Shown here piece by piece: positions 44,345 to 56,105 of a stretch of 64,000 nt of DNA. Within the stretch, counting starts at the first letter, position 1. Each line of letters begins with the position of its first letter. The position numbers were made by a program, and so were the translations under genes. The notes under the pieces are model-generated. The model was not told the origin of the DNA, made no database searches, and worked only from the letters and a program-made list of their open reading frames with translations. The stretch comes from Dendrolimus kikuchii (Eukaryota; Arthropoda; Insecta; Lepidoptera; Lasiocampidae): assembly GCA_019925095.2 (NCBI GenBank), contig CM034411.1, positions 9,198,001 to 9,262,000 on the forward strand. The letters run 5' to 3'.

Positions 44345-44585
44345 TCTACCATTATAATCCATCTTGCGTTAAATCCCGGTAGTTGCTGTATCTGCCTCGA
44401 AGCGCGGGGTCCGCTTTAAGACTTTTTCTTCTCCACTTTCTGGTCTCGCTCTGGTCGTCGGCATTCCTAATTGTGAGCCCATTGATACGCATGTCATCCC
44501 TTATGACGTTAAGGCAGCACTTCTTGGGCTGACCCATTCTACCAGGACCAGGAGGAGGCGGCATAGCTATTTGTTTCCCATGTAA
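44345..44585 (-). mobile_element. LINE C-terminal remnant
   Basis: The minus-strand frame at 44352-44564 reads GRMGQPKKCCLNVIRDDMRI, then RKWRRKSLKADPA. The GRPKKRW...DDM...W+...ADP pattern is the C-terminal end of many RTE/CR1-like LINE proteins. It is diverged and isolated. Confidence 0.55.
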
Positions 44586-46828
44586 CTAGCGGGTTTCCAT
44601 AAAACGCCCGCTATTTCACGGATATGAAGGAGCACTATCCAGACACAAAAATTGCGATTGGTTAAATGAATACAGTACAGACATTGATGTCTGTCATTTG
44701 TGTCGTAGTTAAAATTTACCTTCATAGCTTTAGCTACTTACATAGGTATATCATTTACTGCGTATACTCAATATTCATAAAGACAGAGCTCATCACAACG
44801 CTATCCCCACACCTTTATAAGAAAGAGGACTGACTCATCATATGTTGACCTAACAGAAGTATTTTTTTCGCTATATGATGTTATAGTGTATTAGGTACAT
44901 ACGTATCGAATAACAGTAGTATTCGGAATGTAAAATAAATAAGCTCTTTACATTTTTGTATGCCTGGTATTTAGAACAGTATATAAGTCTAACAATAAAT
45001 TATTTAATTATAATTAACCTTTCAGCATGAATAGCTGAAAAGGTTGGAAAGGGTAAAACCGTGACGTAATTTTTGGCTCTATAAAGTTAACGTACTAGCT
45101 ACATACGTATAAAATAATATTAGTCTGCGGGACGAACAACAAGCCTTTTAGATCTTTATGTGCGTGGTAACTAAAGCATGAAATAGCCAAGATATTAAGG
45201 CTTTATTGCACAAAAGGATAATCATAATGTAATTTACCATCACCTTTGTACTGGTTATAATATACCGCATTTGATAACGGGGATTAACATTATTAATATA
45301 CGGGACAATATCCACAGGATACAGAGTCAAAGAAAGGGGCGTTCAATGAAACGATTATCATGAAATTTAACATATGATACTCTTTTGATACAAGAGATTA
45401 ATGATAATGGCATATTTTTATGCCGAAAAATTAAATAAGTTCCTTGGGATATCAAAATCAATACGAAACAAGTTTTCCATGTCGCGAAAGCTCTAGTAAT
45501 GCCATAAATAATTTCTTTATATCCACATATTTAGATGCTTTCCTTCAATGATGACATAGAAACTAATAACAAGACACAATATCCTCTCAACATTTTAAAA
45601 TCCCCTATTCATGCATTTGAAAGTAGAATACGCCCTGGAGAACGATTATGTGTGTTATAGATTCATACTTTATTGATTCTCAACCCTTTTGAAACTCCCT
45701 GTGTGACTACTGGGCTTGTAAGCGAACAGGATCGTGTTAGGAACCGGTTATCACGTTGTTTCAACACGATAGGTGAGTCACAGTTCACTGTTGTCATTTT
45801 GACGCGTAATTTTGAAAGTAGACTAACAATGTCTCATAGGAAAGCCTGTAGGCGTGGCATTCTTTTTCATATGTTGATAGCTATTTATTTTTAGGACTTC
45901 ATCGCTATTTTGGCAAAACGGAAGGTTTATATTTTCGCAATGTCCGTCTGTCCCTCCCTCTCTTTGTACATCAGACTTTTTTTTTCAAAAACTTCTGGGT
46001 TTATATGGTTGAGTGTGAGAGCAAGGTGTAGTACACAAGGACATAGTAAAACAAAGAAACAATTAAAAATTTTGGGTGTTCCCGCGCATTGGACTGAAAG
46101 AATATATAGGTCTGGCTTTCGCAAGTTGTTGCTTAACCATTATTCTAGAACTTGGATAATCATGAATATTCCACACGGGATAAAACACAAGCCGTGCAAT
46201 GCCATATTAAAAAAGTACACAATAATTAAACATAAAAAACCCATTTTCTAAATACCATAAAGGCGTATTGGTTAATGGCTCGGTTTGTTCAGTTTAATTT
46301 ATATTTAAACCATATCGACTATTAGCTTGACGTCTTCGAGTTGGTCTGTTCATTCAGTAATAGTCAAAATTAAATACGAGTGAATGTTTTAAGAGGACTT
46401 TACACTGGGTGGCTGGTGGTTTATCGATAGACATTTTAGCAAGGCCAAGTGATTTGGAGTAGTTGAAAGAAGAAAGAAAGATTGAGTAAAAATTTCAAAA
46501 TAAAATGGTTCAAGCTTCCGTAGCCATTTTCCAAAAACTAAAGTCAATCATATACAGAAATTTTTATAGTGCGCGGACTGTCGCATTTGGCCCGATATTA
46601 TATCTGTCAAAGTGCAATGTAATTAATGTATTTTTTTTCTGATAAAAAGTTGTAATGAACTTGAAACACTTGGAGGTATGCCAAATTTCATAGTTGCTCT
46701 AAATTAGCTTCAAAATCGTAGTAAAGGTTTCTAAAAAAACTATCTATAGTTCAGCACCCGTAGTAGTTTGAGAGACGCAAAAAAGTATAGTGCGAAGTGG
46801 TCACCACTAGCTCTTGGATATCTGTAAC
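44586..46828. other. long stretch with no certain feature
   Basis: About 2.2 kb, AT-rich. No exon, element end or RNA gene recognised. Confidence 0.35.
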
Positions 46829-46867
46829 CACAGATCATAAAAACACAGTGTGTTTTTATGATCTGTG
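46829..46867. repeat. perfect 39-base palindrome
   Basis: Two 19-base arms, CACAGATCATAAAAACACA and its exact complement, surround a single G. It would form a stable hairpin on either strand. Confidence 0.9.
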
Positions 46868-46987
46868 TCTGTAACATTGAAAACACAACATGCGCTATAG
46901 AGCACAATGAAGATATAACTTCTTATGGATATGATTTTAAAAACGAATAAAGAATTATTTTTGCAAAGTGGTGATGACAAAGAAGGA

Positions 46988-47216
46988 AGGCGCAGCGTGT
47001 TCTACTACTTGCTATCGTTATTGCATTTACAATACCAAAATGTTACCAATGTGCTGCCAGCCTTAGAGGAGACTGGTACCTGGTCACTGATGCCAGAACA
47101 CAACTCGAAGATTGTTATGGAGGCATATCCTAAACCAGGGTGGTATCCATCCAGACGGGCAAATGCCCGACCACCGGGTTGTGCGTTCTTTTGTCGCATC
47201 TTACGATAACCCGTCC
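46988..47216 (-). mobile_element. 310-bp SINE-like family, diverged copy
   Basis: GAGACTGGTACCTGGTCACT, then GATTGTTATGGAGGCATATCC and TTTTGTCGCATCTTACGATA match the family with many substitutions. Both ends are worn. It is among the oldest copies here. Confidence 0.7.
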
Positions 47217-47570
47217 GATAAAAACAGACACAAATTTACTTTTTTAAAGACGTAAAACTGCTTGACGCGAACTTACACTTTCACTTATTATCAAGTGTGC
47301 CCGCGTCTTTAAATGTGTTTTTAACCACGTGTCCGCTCCTAACGACATGTGCCAATTTATTGTTGTTGTACACAATGCACGTGTTCTATAGTGAATGGGT
47401 TTTCAAAACATTTTATAGTTCTGCTTATTACTTGTTTCTCCAATACATATCTTTAATAATATAAAGACCTGACTTAGTTACTTATGATACTTTTGCAATG
47501 ATCATTCATATTAAATCAATTATTATGAATAATATAGTAGGTTCCCTGCAAAACAAGGCTTTATCTAGAG

Positions 47571-48036
47571 CAGTGGTACGCAACCTTTCAACAGGCAAGA
47601 GCCACGAGGTGGCAAAATTAGTAAAGGCGGAACACACTTGTAATATTAAAAACAAAACGAAAAACAGAAAGTATACAACTACAAACTTCAGTGGGACGAT
47701 TGAGGCTGTATTTGAGCGGCTATTTGTTGTGTAGTTAGTTTTTATGTTAGTAGTTCCAATTTGTAAAATGGTTCTTAAATGCTCATCTGTGAGATGAGAA
47801 GCATATTTATTTTTTCGATAATTAAGTATTGAAAAAGTTTGCTTGCATAAATAAGTAGTACTACCAACAATTGTAATTAACTGCTTTTCAGTTCGCGCAT
47901 TAACGTGTTCACTGTTATGAACGATTGCTTAAATTTCCCGCCAACTAAATCATTACATTATAATTATTTATTTTGTTAGGTACTTATAATAGTTTTATTT
48001 ATAAAACAGTCACGGGCTATGTGTTGACGACCGCTG
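47571..48036. mobile_element. hAT-like MITE
   Basis: The left end CAGTGGTACGCAACCTTTC and the right end, read inward, CAGCGGTCGTCAACACATAG fit the CAG-GGT---CAAC consensus of hAT terminal repeats. An imperfect 8-base duplication, ATCTAGAG and GTCTAGGG, flanks it. The interior has a short open frame (to 47734) with no recognised domain, so it is non-autonomous. Confidence 0.72.
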
Positions 48037-48292
48037 GTCTAGGGCAAGGTACATTACGAATCATTTGTAACTTTTTAGTTTCACCTAGTCTTATGCAGGG
48101 GCATGTTAGATTATAGTAAAATAATAAATAATAATGTACCCACGATAAAACAAAGATATAAATACATTTCTCACAATGAAAGTTTGATTTTGTTTCTTAG
48201 TAAGGCCACGTTTACTGAAACTTAAACCTATTATTATAATAGAAAGGAACTTAGTGAAAGACAAAGACATCTTATCCGTGCTTATAGATAAA

Positions 48293-48523
48293 CTAGCTGT
48301 GCCCGCGACGTCGTCCGCGTGGAATTTGCTTTCAAAACCCTCCGATTTTGAAACATTCTTCATTGGTGCTCCGCTCCTATTGGTCTTAGCGTGATGATAT
48401 ATAGCCTATATATAGCCTTCCTCGATAAATGGGCTATCCAACACTGAAAGAATTTTTCAACTCAGACCAGTAGTGGTTCCTGAGATTAGCGCGTTCAATC
48501 AAATAATATTAGTATATTTGGCT
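48293..48523 (-). mobile_element. Helitron-like element, second family
   Basis: Minus-strand end GCGGGCACAGCTAG at 48296-48293. The interior has ATTGGTCTTAGCGTGATG, AAGGCTATA-type sequence and CGCTAATCTCAGGAACCACT. The 5' end TACTAATATTAT is present but the initial TC is not clear. Related copies are at 48840-49073 and 57245-57501. Confidence 0.65.
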
Positions 48524-48839
48524 ACAACACTAATACTTACATTTTAAAAATCGCGATATCTTTTGAATGTAACGTCCGAATTGAATAATTCAAAAAGTTC
48601 TAGAAAGGTATTGAATTCGTCTTGAATATGGAGTAATTTATTTTGATAAGGATTAATACCAAGGTACAAAATAAAGAGTTTTTGAAGCAACGGCATTTTA
48701 ATTATTTAAAAAAATAAAACAAAACACTTATTGTGGGATAACTACAATAGTTACACATATGGTTACGCGATATTTTTTGTAGACAATTATATGTTCTGCA
48801 AAGTGGTAGTACATTGTTTTGTTTTATAATCAATAGTTT

Positions 48840-49073
48840 TCGCAGCGCACGCCGTGTAAGGATTTTTTCGGGTCATTTTTTTACACTTTGGGTTACATTA
48901 TTGGACTTTTAGTAAGGATCCCTATTTTTTTTGAAAATATAATATAGCCTATAGCCTTCCTCGATAAATGTACTATTCAACACTGAAAGAATTTTTCAAA
49001 TCGGACCAGCGGTTCCTGAGATTAGCGCGTTTAAACAAACAAACAAACTCTTCAGCTTTATAATATTAGTATA
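48840..49073 (-). mobile_element. Helitron-like element, second family, partial
   Basis: Shares TAGCCTTCCTCGATAAATG, AACACTGAAAGAATTTTTCA, GAGATTAGCGCGTTTAAAC and CTCTTCAGCTTTATAATATT with the neighbouring copy and with 57245-57501. The CTAG end is not found, so one end is lost. It also has an inner part (TTAGTAAGGATCCCTATTTT) that is missing from the others. Confidence 0.65.
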
Positions 49074-49202
49074 GTTGTGAATGTATATTTAATCTCTCTT
49101 CACGGCACTCAATGTGCACTTAATACAATTTTTGAAATACCGAAAATGAACATAGGGTTTTTTTATTTTTTTAGGGAAAGTAAGATAAATCCCGAAGCAT
49201 TT

Positions 49203-49521
49203 TTTTTTTATTTTTTTTTATTGCAGGAGATCAGCAGACAGGCAGACGGCCCACTTGATGAAAAGCGGTTACCATCGCCTATGGACATTTGCAACACCAA
49301 ATGTGCTACAAATGCGCTGCTGCTCTCTTAAGGGAGACTGGAACCTGGTCACTAATGCCGGAACACAACTCAAGGTTGTTATGGCATACTTTAGACCAGG
49401 GGTGGTAGCCATCCAGTCGGGCAAATGCCCTACCACCTGGCTGTGGGTTGTTAAGTCGCCTCTTACGACAGGCCGCCCGGCCGCAGGAAATTGTATTCTT
49501 TCTCCGTTCCTGCACGGATAA
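49203..49521 (-). mobile_element. 310-bp SINE-like family, full-length copy
   Basis: A T-run at 49200-49221 (A-tail on the minus strand), then TTGCAGGAGATCAGCAGAC, and the right edge CCGTTCCTGCACGGAT. It is well preserved. Confidence 0.85.
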
Positions 49522-49629
49522 AAGTAGTTAGTTAAAGAGTAAAGTAGTTTCCGCAAATACCCATTTCACGTGCAATATAAACATTTACACTACCTACACC
49601 TCGCCAGATTAGCTAAGAGTTTCGTTTAA

Positions 49630-49692
49630 ATATAGGTTGTCTAGAACAGATCGCTGCGATATGGCCGCCTATTGTATTGTGTAGAAGTATTT
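49630..49692 (+). mobile_element. LINE-tail family with hairpin module, copy 6
   Basis: GTCTAGAACAGATCGCTGCG, then ATATGGCCGCCTATTGTATTG. Only the module and about 60 bases survive. Confidence 0.55.
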
Positions 49693-51129
49693 TAAACATG
49701 GATTTCCTTTATATTTTGGTGTGCAATTAAGTGTTATCTAGTTAAATATATTTAATTTCATATTTTTAACAAATCCCCAGCATCGTAGCAGTCAGTACTC
49801 TAATTTCCACTGCTACACCCGATATCTAACTCTTCGATAAATTCATTTTATCTAACAATTCTAAGTATTCTTCAAAGCAATAATCAATTAAAAGCCATAA
49901 CATCTGTAGATATCAAACAGATATTAAAATTTGTTATATCAATAATTTACATAACCAATGACTCATCATGAACGTATCAGATAAATAATATGTTCTCTAA
50001 ATGATTATTATTGGTAAACAATTCTTAGAAGTTAAACAAGGAACTATTTGCGTCATTAACTTAACCTACTTGCGTAAATTAGACCGATGAATCAGGAATT
50101 TAAGAATATTATGGTTTTTTCCATTTTTAGCATACTAAGGGAATTCATCTGGACGTCTGTTTAAATTAATTTGTTATAGCGATAAGGCTTTTATACAACA
50201 ACAAAAAAAAACAAGTAAGTTGCCATCAAATATCTATCTGATAATAAGTGAATAGGGCCCATAGATATTTGCAAAATAAGAAAATCAAGTTATAGATGTT
50301 GTGAATACATTGTCCATATTTGATAATTTTTAGGGAGTGCGATGTTATTTTTAATACCTTTACATAATTCTTTCAATTAGGGATACCCCATACGATATTG
50401 ATATTTATAAAATCGCCCAAAATATGTATGGACTTTATTATTTATAGTCCATGGTTCTGTTTTTTTTTATAAGAAACAACGACTAGGAGTGTATTATTAT
50501 TGTTATGTATAAGTATGAAGAGTTAGATTTAAAAAAAACCTTATAAAAAAGTATTTTATACAATAAGCATATTTCATTCAAGACATAAAGTTGCCTATTT
50601 ATTATATGCCTATTTATTATAAAAAAAAGTGAAATGATTCTGCAACTTTAGGCTCCGTGATATCTAAACCTAACTGAAATTTCAATTACATAGCTAATCA
50701 GACATTATTTCTTTTATTTGCGATATGAATTTCTTTACATTATTTATTTTCTATACCACCGCTAAAAGTCCTGTATTTTGTGTGGTGGCCTGAAGAAATC
50801 GTTTTAAGCAATAAGGCTGGTTAAGGGATGTTGTTTAGCCTACATTACTTATATATTATTTGTATTATTTATTTTATGAAATATATTTTATTATTTGTAA
50901 TTTATTAATTAAATAATATTTAATTTAATAATTTAGTCTATCCTTATTATGTATATATTTATCTATTTTATAAACATGCAGGTGACGTACATACAAACCG
51001 AGGCCAATGGTAAAAGTCTCTGTCAAACGCATCTTAGCACCCACAACACAGAATTTTATTTTCTAGTATGGATGCCATAGTTAACCGAACCATTTATGTT
51101 ATGTAATGTTAATAATTATGTCAATGACC
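49693..51129. other. mostly featureless; one module copy near 50785
   Basis: AT-rich. GGCCTGAAGAAATCGTTTTA followed by AGCAATAAGGCTGG at 50785-50820 is a diverged copy of the hairpin module (copy 7, plus strand). Nothing else recognised. Confidence 0.45.
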
Positions 51130-51660
51130 TGACTCCGGGGCCAAGGCAAGGGCAAGGCGAGTGGAGATCGCTAGAGCTACGACTCAAGCTCCAGAGGTGG
51201 AAGTGATAAATGGCCTAACGTCGGAAGTAGCTTCGGTGAACCTGCAGCCCACCTCTCTACACCCCTTAGCCACTCACACCCATGTTGCCCGTCTTCTATG
51301 CCATTTTTTGGGGCCCATGCAGAGAGTGGCGAGTCACTGTCTGCCCATTTTTCCATGTTCCCTGAACATTGCGACGGGCAGACGCCATAGTTCCCATATT
51401 CCCAGACCCCTAGTACCACTAGCAGTTTACCCCAATAGCCCGGTACTTTTTGTCCTCATTTCCCACAATAGTCCTACACTGGCCGGGGTTTATCCTTGGG
51501 TGCATTTTTATACGGTGTAGACAGGGATAATCGCCGGTCAGTGTCACGCCACATTTACATTAAATTTGTCACGGGGCCTTAACGTGTTAGCCTTCCCATG
51601 GCTCCACGCAAGCCCTTCAAATGGCCGGGCCATTTTTATGGCCCGTGGTCTCCAAAACAT
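51130..51660 (+). mobile_element. LINE 3' end (family A), longer copy
   Basis: A GC-rich block of about 530 bases. It contains GGTGTAGACAGGGATAATCG, GTCAGTGTCACGCC and a terminal GGCCGGGCCATTTTTATGGC hairpin, matching 7035-7215. An open frame on the plus strand at 51161-51520 is Pro/Ser/His-rich with no domain. I take it as non-coding or degraded LINE sequence. Confidence 0.6.
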
Positions 51661-52669
51661 ACAAGATAATGTCAATAATACTATTGATAATAATTATTTT
51701 TAATTCATGGTGGATATTAATTAAACTGTTTGTATTCGTTCATTCTGACTTAGCCATATTGGGGGTTACGCCCGAATATACATAGCTAAGTCAATCTATT
51801 CATTCTAATTTTGCAATTTCGTAGCAATACACGTACGTGCATAATGTAAGCCTACGTTTTCTACCTATTGCGTGTCAAAACCGCACTTAAATTATTTTGT
51901 CAAACAATAGTTATGATTCATTCAATTTCTTAACCGCTACGCCAGACTCAGCGGTTGGTGAAAGGCGATATTTTGAAGACTAAATCGTGACTCAATCATG
52001 AGAAGCTCTTGCTACAAATTCTTTAAAATTTCAACCTCTCTTTGTGTTTGTGTAACTAGATTATCTGCAATAAGCAGTCGGGTATTACATATCCATCTCA
52101 TGCGAAAGTAACTGTGTTTGTGTATCTTTATAGGACTTGAAGCGGCGAAACGGATTTTAAAGACATTTGTATCCTGGGGAAGGATATAGACTACCATATG
52201 ACTCATAAAATAATTTCGAAGAGGGTAAATAGGAATAAAAACTTACACCGGCAATACATAATATGTGAAGTTAGAAATATGAAAACTCATAATTAGACTT
52301 TTGGTAAGAAGCAGTAAGATCCCACGACTTAATATTATATACGAACCTAAACCACAATTATTCACATAATAACAACCAACTGTTCTACTTCTAAAGCCAC
52401 CCAGTAACATTAAATCTCATCGTAAACAGTTATAACCATTTAAACGATTATGAACAATTATTGCAATCAGAGTAATAATAACTGTAATGAGCTTAAGTAT
52501 ACGGACAGACTAACGTCATCGTTCTCGGGACGAGAATTGTTGACAGTTTGATAAGGAACCAAATATGTATATACTTATGAAAGAAATCTGTCTATGTGTA
52601 CTAATATTTAAAAATGAAAGTGATTTTGTCTCGTTGGTTATGGTTTTAGGGTTCCGTAGTCATTTAGGC
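51661..52669. other. no certain feature
   Basis: AT-rich. A pair TGACTTAGCCATATTGGGGG and ACATAGCTAAGTCA at about 51745-51790 is weakly inverted. Nothing else recognised. Confidence 0.35.
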
Positions 52670-52826
52670 ATTCTATCCTTGCAGGAACCGAGAAAGAATA
52701 CATTTTCCTGCGGCCGGGCGGCCTGTCGTAAGAGGCGACAAAACAACCCACAGCCAGGTGGTAGGGTATTTGCCCGTCTGAATGGCTACTACCCCTGGGC
52801 TAGAGAATGATGGCATAACAACCATA
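52670..52826 (+). mobile_element. 310-bp SINE-like family, 3'-truncated copy
   Basis: Starts ATCCTTGCAGGAACCGAG and runs to GGCATAACAACC, where it breaks off about halfway. 3' truncation is unusual for a poly-A element and suggests a later deletion. Confidence 0.78.
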
Positions 52827-52894
52827 AAAAGAATTAAATACACTCATGATAAGATGGAACGTTATGTAAAAATAAGCTTTTTTAAAATGGTTTT

Positions 52895-53190
52895 TAAATA
52901 CAAGCTTTTGAGATCCTGCATATCATGTAGCAGCAGAGTGCTAGCCAAGACAAGTAAAACGAGCCCAAACATGACGGGTCTATCTTGTTTCGTACAAGAG
53001 TTCCTATGGCCACCTTCCGACTCCATGATCAGATTAGCTCCATGGTACCATATTATTGCATTGTCACGCGATATACAAATACGTGCAAAATTTCAGCTCA
53101 ATCGGAAACCGGGAAGTCGATCAAATTTAACTTGAAAGATTCCGTTACATACTAACATACGTATGAAGCTAATAAAAAACGTATAAAAAG
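52895..53190 (+). repeat. dispersed repeat, possibly a transposon end
   Basis: TGATCAGATTAGCTCCATGG, GCAAAATTTCAGCTCAATCG, AACCGGGAAGTCGATCAAAT, then AATAAAAAACG. I associate this wording with a common lepidopteran repeat, but there is no second copy in the window. Confidence 0.4.
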
Positions 53191-53807
53191 GCAAAAAGGC
53201 ACCTTTATGTTTTCGTTATGTCTGTCCGTTCCTTTTTGCATAACTTACGTGACAACACAAATTTTATATGAATCTAATGTGATTTTTAATTTTAGGTGTA
53301 GTTTACATGGTGCTAGAAAATGATGTAGTAAATCCGCGAAAAACTAAAAATGTGTGGTGGCCGCCATATATTTAAGTGTGTATTAAAAAAAATTCAGTGT
53401 GATGTGTGGAATATCATTAGTCAACTCTTGAAAAAATCACGACTTTTTTATTTAAACCAATAGATGGAGACTTGTTGAAAGCTTCTAAAATTATAAATGT
53501 CTGTTCATGCCCTCTAAATTTTGAACTGTAAGACAGAAAATTTCGATAATATTCTAGAATTCCAGACTGTAGGTAGAGCTTAAAGACTACATTCAACAAA
53601 AATTGGTTTAAACAAAATTCGTTGGGTAGTTCTGAGACCGACGTAGTTTCAGTTAACCCTCTAATATGGAAAAATTATAAAATCAGTTACATTTTATATA
53701 CTGTATGTAGATTAACACGCACTTGGCCGACTTTTGTATACAAAACTGCTATGCTATAACTGAATACAACACCCGTCAACTTCCTGCCAAAAACTGCCTT
53801 CAAACCA
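53191..53807. other. no certain feature
   Basis: AT-rich. No exon or shared repeat recognised. Confidence 0.35.
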
Positions 53808-53995
53808 TTATGTAAAAAGCCATAGCCAGGTGGTCAAGGCAATGGCCCGTCCGGATTACCACCACTGGTCAACACGTACACGTACGTAAGTACAACAGGT
53901 AGGTTCCGTGTCCCCCCGTCCCCCCCCCCCTTCGAAACCGGCAGCATATTGGTGGCACCTTTGGTCTTGAAATGCAGTTAGCCTGTCTGCTGTAC
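53808..53995 (+). mobile_element. 310-bp SINE-like family, old copy
   Basis: Has GCCATAGCCAGGTGGTCAAG, ATTGGTGGCACCTTTGGTC and TTAGCCTGTCTGCTGTACT with many changes. A run of C at 53918-53931 lies inside. Confidence 0.65.
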
Positions 53996-54414
53996 TAAGC
54001 AGTAAAATGTGTACAATGCAATTGTATAACAACATTCTCCATTTTTGAACGCACTGCAAATGTAAGAGTACATATTGAAAAACAATCTAAAACCGTCCCG
54101 AGGTACCCGGTCGTTGCCATTTAAATCTGTGTACTGACCAACGTAGCAAGGTCCCGTCGAGGTCACACATTTCTCACTTTCAGAAGGCCAACGTGAATTG
54201 TAAGCGACCTTTTTAAGATGGCCAGCTGGCTTTCTTCGCAGTTATATGTAGATTAAAGGCTTTGTACTGGTAAGTGGATTTAGCATTGTTATCTTCAGGC
54301 TACGACTATAAACAGAATTAGATCGTGATGAACTAACAAAAGGTTTTTATAGTTTTAAGAATATTTGTTATAAATCGTGTTAGTTTTTTTTTTATTATTA
54401 TATACTAGTTGACC

Positions 54415-54844
54415 CGGCAAACTTCGTACCGCTTCAGAATCAATACATAAAAAAGCTGAATGATAATTGCAGAATGTTTCAAATTAGTAAAAAAATGTGG
54501 TCAAAACTTAACCGGAACGAACATCAAACGTTTGACATTTAAAACCAAAAATATGAAAAAATCTTCACTTTTAAAATTAATTTGATTTCTGAACGACTTT
54601 TCAATTTAATTGATTTCTAAACGACGGAACGAACATCAAATGTTTGACAGGTGGGAATAGTTTCTAAGGGAAAGATAAATTGTTGTTTTTACTATATTCC
54701 AAGCATTTGTTTCATATTTACTCACCTTTTAAACCTTCCCTGGACTTCCACAAATAATTCAAAACCAAAATTAGCCAAATCAGTCCAGCCGTTCTCGAGT
54801 TTTAGCGAAACTAACTAACAGCAATTGATTTTTATATATATAGA
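54415..54844 (-). mobile_element. Helitron-like non-autonomous element
   Basis: Inverted relative to the copy at 43267-43658: CTAG at 54418-54415 and 5' TC at 54844-54843, with host A and T outside. It shares GGGTCAACTAG, CGGTACGAAGTTTGCC and CAATTGCTGTTAGTTAG. It is about 430 bases. Confidence 0.82.
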
Positions 54845-54869
54845 TAGATTGTTACCCAAAAATATCTCG

Positions 54870-54975
54870 AATAAAATATGTACTTTATTGCATATAATTA
54901 AGATACAGTTCAAGAAACAAAAGTACAAAGCGGTCTTATCATTAAAAGCAATTTGTTACAGACAACCTTAGGATG
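54870..54975 (-). mobile_element. LINE-tail family with hairpin module, copy 8
   Basis: Minus strand: GTCTGTAACAAATTGCTTTT, AATGATAAGACCGC, then CAATAAAGTACA. A diverged copy. Confidence 0.5.
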
Positions 54976-55555
54976 GATTAGGAAAGTGTGTGAAACATGT
55001 GGGTTTTGCAATGTAACAAGACATAGACGTAATACAGAATATACATTATATTAAAATGGGAATTCAAATAAACATAAAAATAAAACAAATAGGTAGGTCT
55101 AGAATATTTTGATTACTGAAGTATTGTACTATTAGGGCGGATTTTTCAATCATCAGATAAAAGTTCTCTCTCAATCAAATAAATTATAACCTGGCTAGAT
55201 TCAAAAATAATTCAACTGCTTTATTTATGCAAGTGTCATTTTTAATTTTCCCATCTTGTATTTTATTCTTATAAATATCTTTTATTTGATGATTAAAAAA
55301 TCGGCCCTTAATCTGATAATAACTAAGAATGCATTTTTTTATTACCCTTTCCAGGTTTCTAAATAAAATGTATTATTCGAAACTTAACACTTGCAGTGTA
55401 AACTTTGTAGTGGAAAATACTGGAAAAAAGTAACTTGGAGCTTAAAAAGTACGAACGAAAATTAGATTCAACAAAATCCATTCATTACTTTTTGAGATAA
55501 GGTATTTATGATCAAATTTTTTTTTCGGGTTCCATAGCTACACAACTTAAAGAAT

Positions 55556-56105
55556 TTCTAGCAAAAAAGAAACCTTCAAGAGTAACTAAAAAAAAAATAT
55601 ATTTTCTTCATCTTGATAGAAGTAAAACATAAAAATGACTAAATTTTGCAAATTTCTACTTTGTTTATGTTTTACAGGTTTATGCATTTATTTTTGACTA
55701 AAATATTTTTTATTTTATTATTTATTACCTACTACAAAGAAGAAAACTTAGGTTTACTCCTAAATTATTAATATTAGTTAGGTATAATAAATTCTACTTA
55801 AAATCTCCTAAGACTATAAGTAGACTACTAAGCCCAGGTCATCATCATCTATGGGTACGGAGACTGCGGTGCTCGGAAAGCTGGCTACGTTACCTCGCTG
55901 GATTGCCATATCAATCCGTTGTCCAAGATAGGCATCATCCTTTTGATCTGGGTGCTCTTTGTAGAAACTTCTGGCCTGCATTATTTTATTCTTGTCGTCG
56001 TACCAAATATCGACTTCAAGATGTTGTAGAAAAAATATTACTTTTTGCTTTTCAGTTACTCTTGATGTCAGTTTATTTTTTGCTAGTTTCAATTTTATTT
56101 TTCAA
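55556..56105 (-). repeat. fold-back dispersed repeat carrying an inserted coding-like segment
   Basis: The outer parts match the repeat at 59290-59478: TAACTAAAAA, AACATAAAAATGACTAAATT, TTGCAAATTT and TATGTTTTA on the left, then CGACTTCAAGATGTTGTAG and AGTTACTCTTGATGTCAG on the right. In the other copy these two parts are adjacent. Here about 330 bases (55677-56009) lie between them. Confidence 0.6.
55814..56010 (-). CDS. unrecognised coding-like segment, possible retrocopy or terminal exon
   Basis: About 65 codons, ending in a stop at 55814. It reads IWYDDKNKIMQARSFYKEHP, then DQKDDAYLGQRIDMAIQRGN and SVPIDDDDLGLVVYL. Codon composition looks like real protein and there is no stop, although the surroundings are AT-rich. 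The open frame continues into the repeat upstream (to 56092), but that part looks like chance. AATAAATAATAAAATAAAAAA follows about 75-95 bases after the stop. The layout, 5'-truncated coding sequence then 3' UTR, signal and A-rich run, suggests a retrocopied mRNA 3' end. A TAATGCAG|GCC acceptor-like site leaves a genuine last exon possible. I do not recognise the protein. Confidence 0.45.

Noticed and set aside
7335..49515. Recurring 60-110-codon frames with MQERRKNTISCGRAAC or similar starts
   Set aside because: All lie in copies of the 310-bp SINE-like family on either strand. They recur because the DNA is repeated, and many copies are broken.
51161..51520. 119-codon plus-strand frame
   Set aside because: It lies in repeated LINE 3' sequence (family A), and its composition is low in typical structured-protein residues. 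No domain was found.
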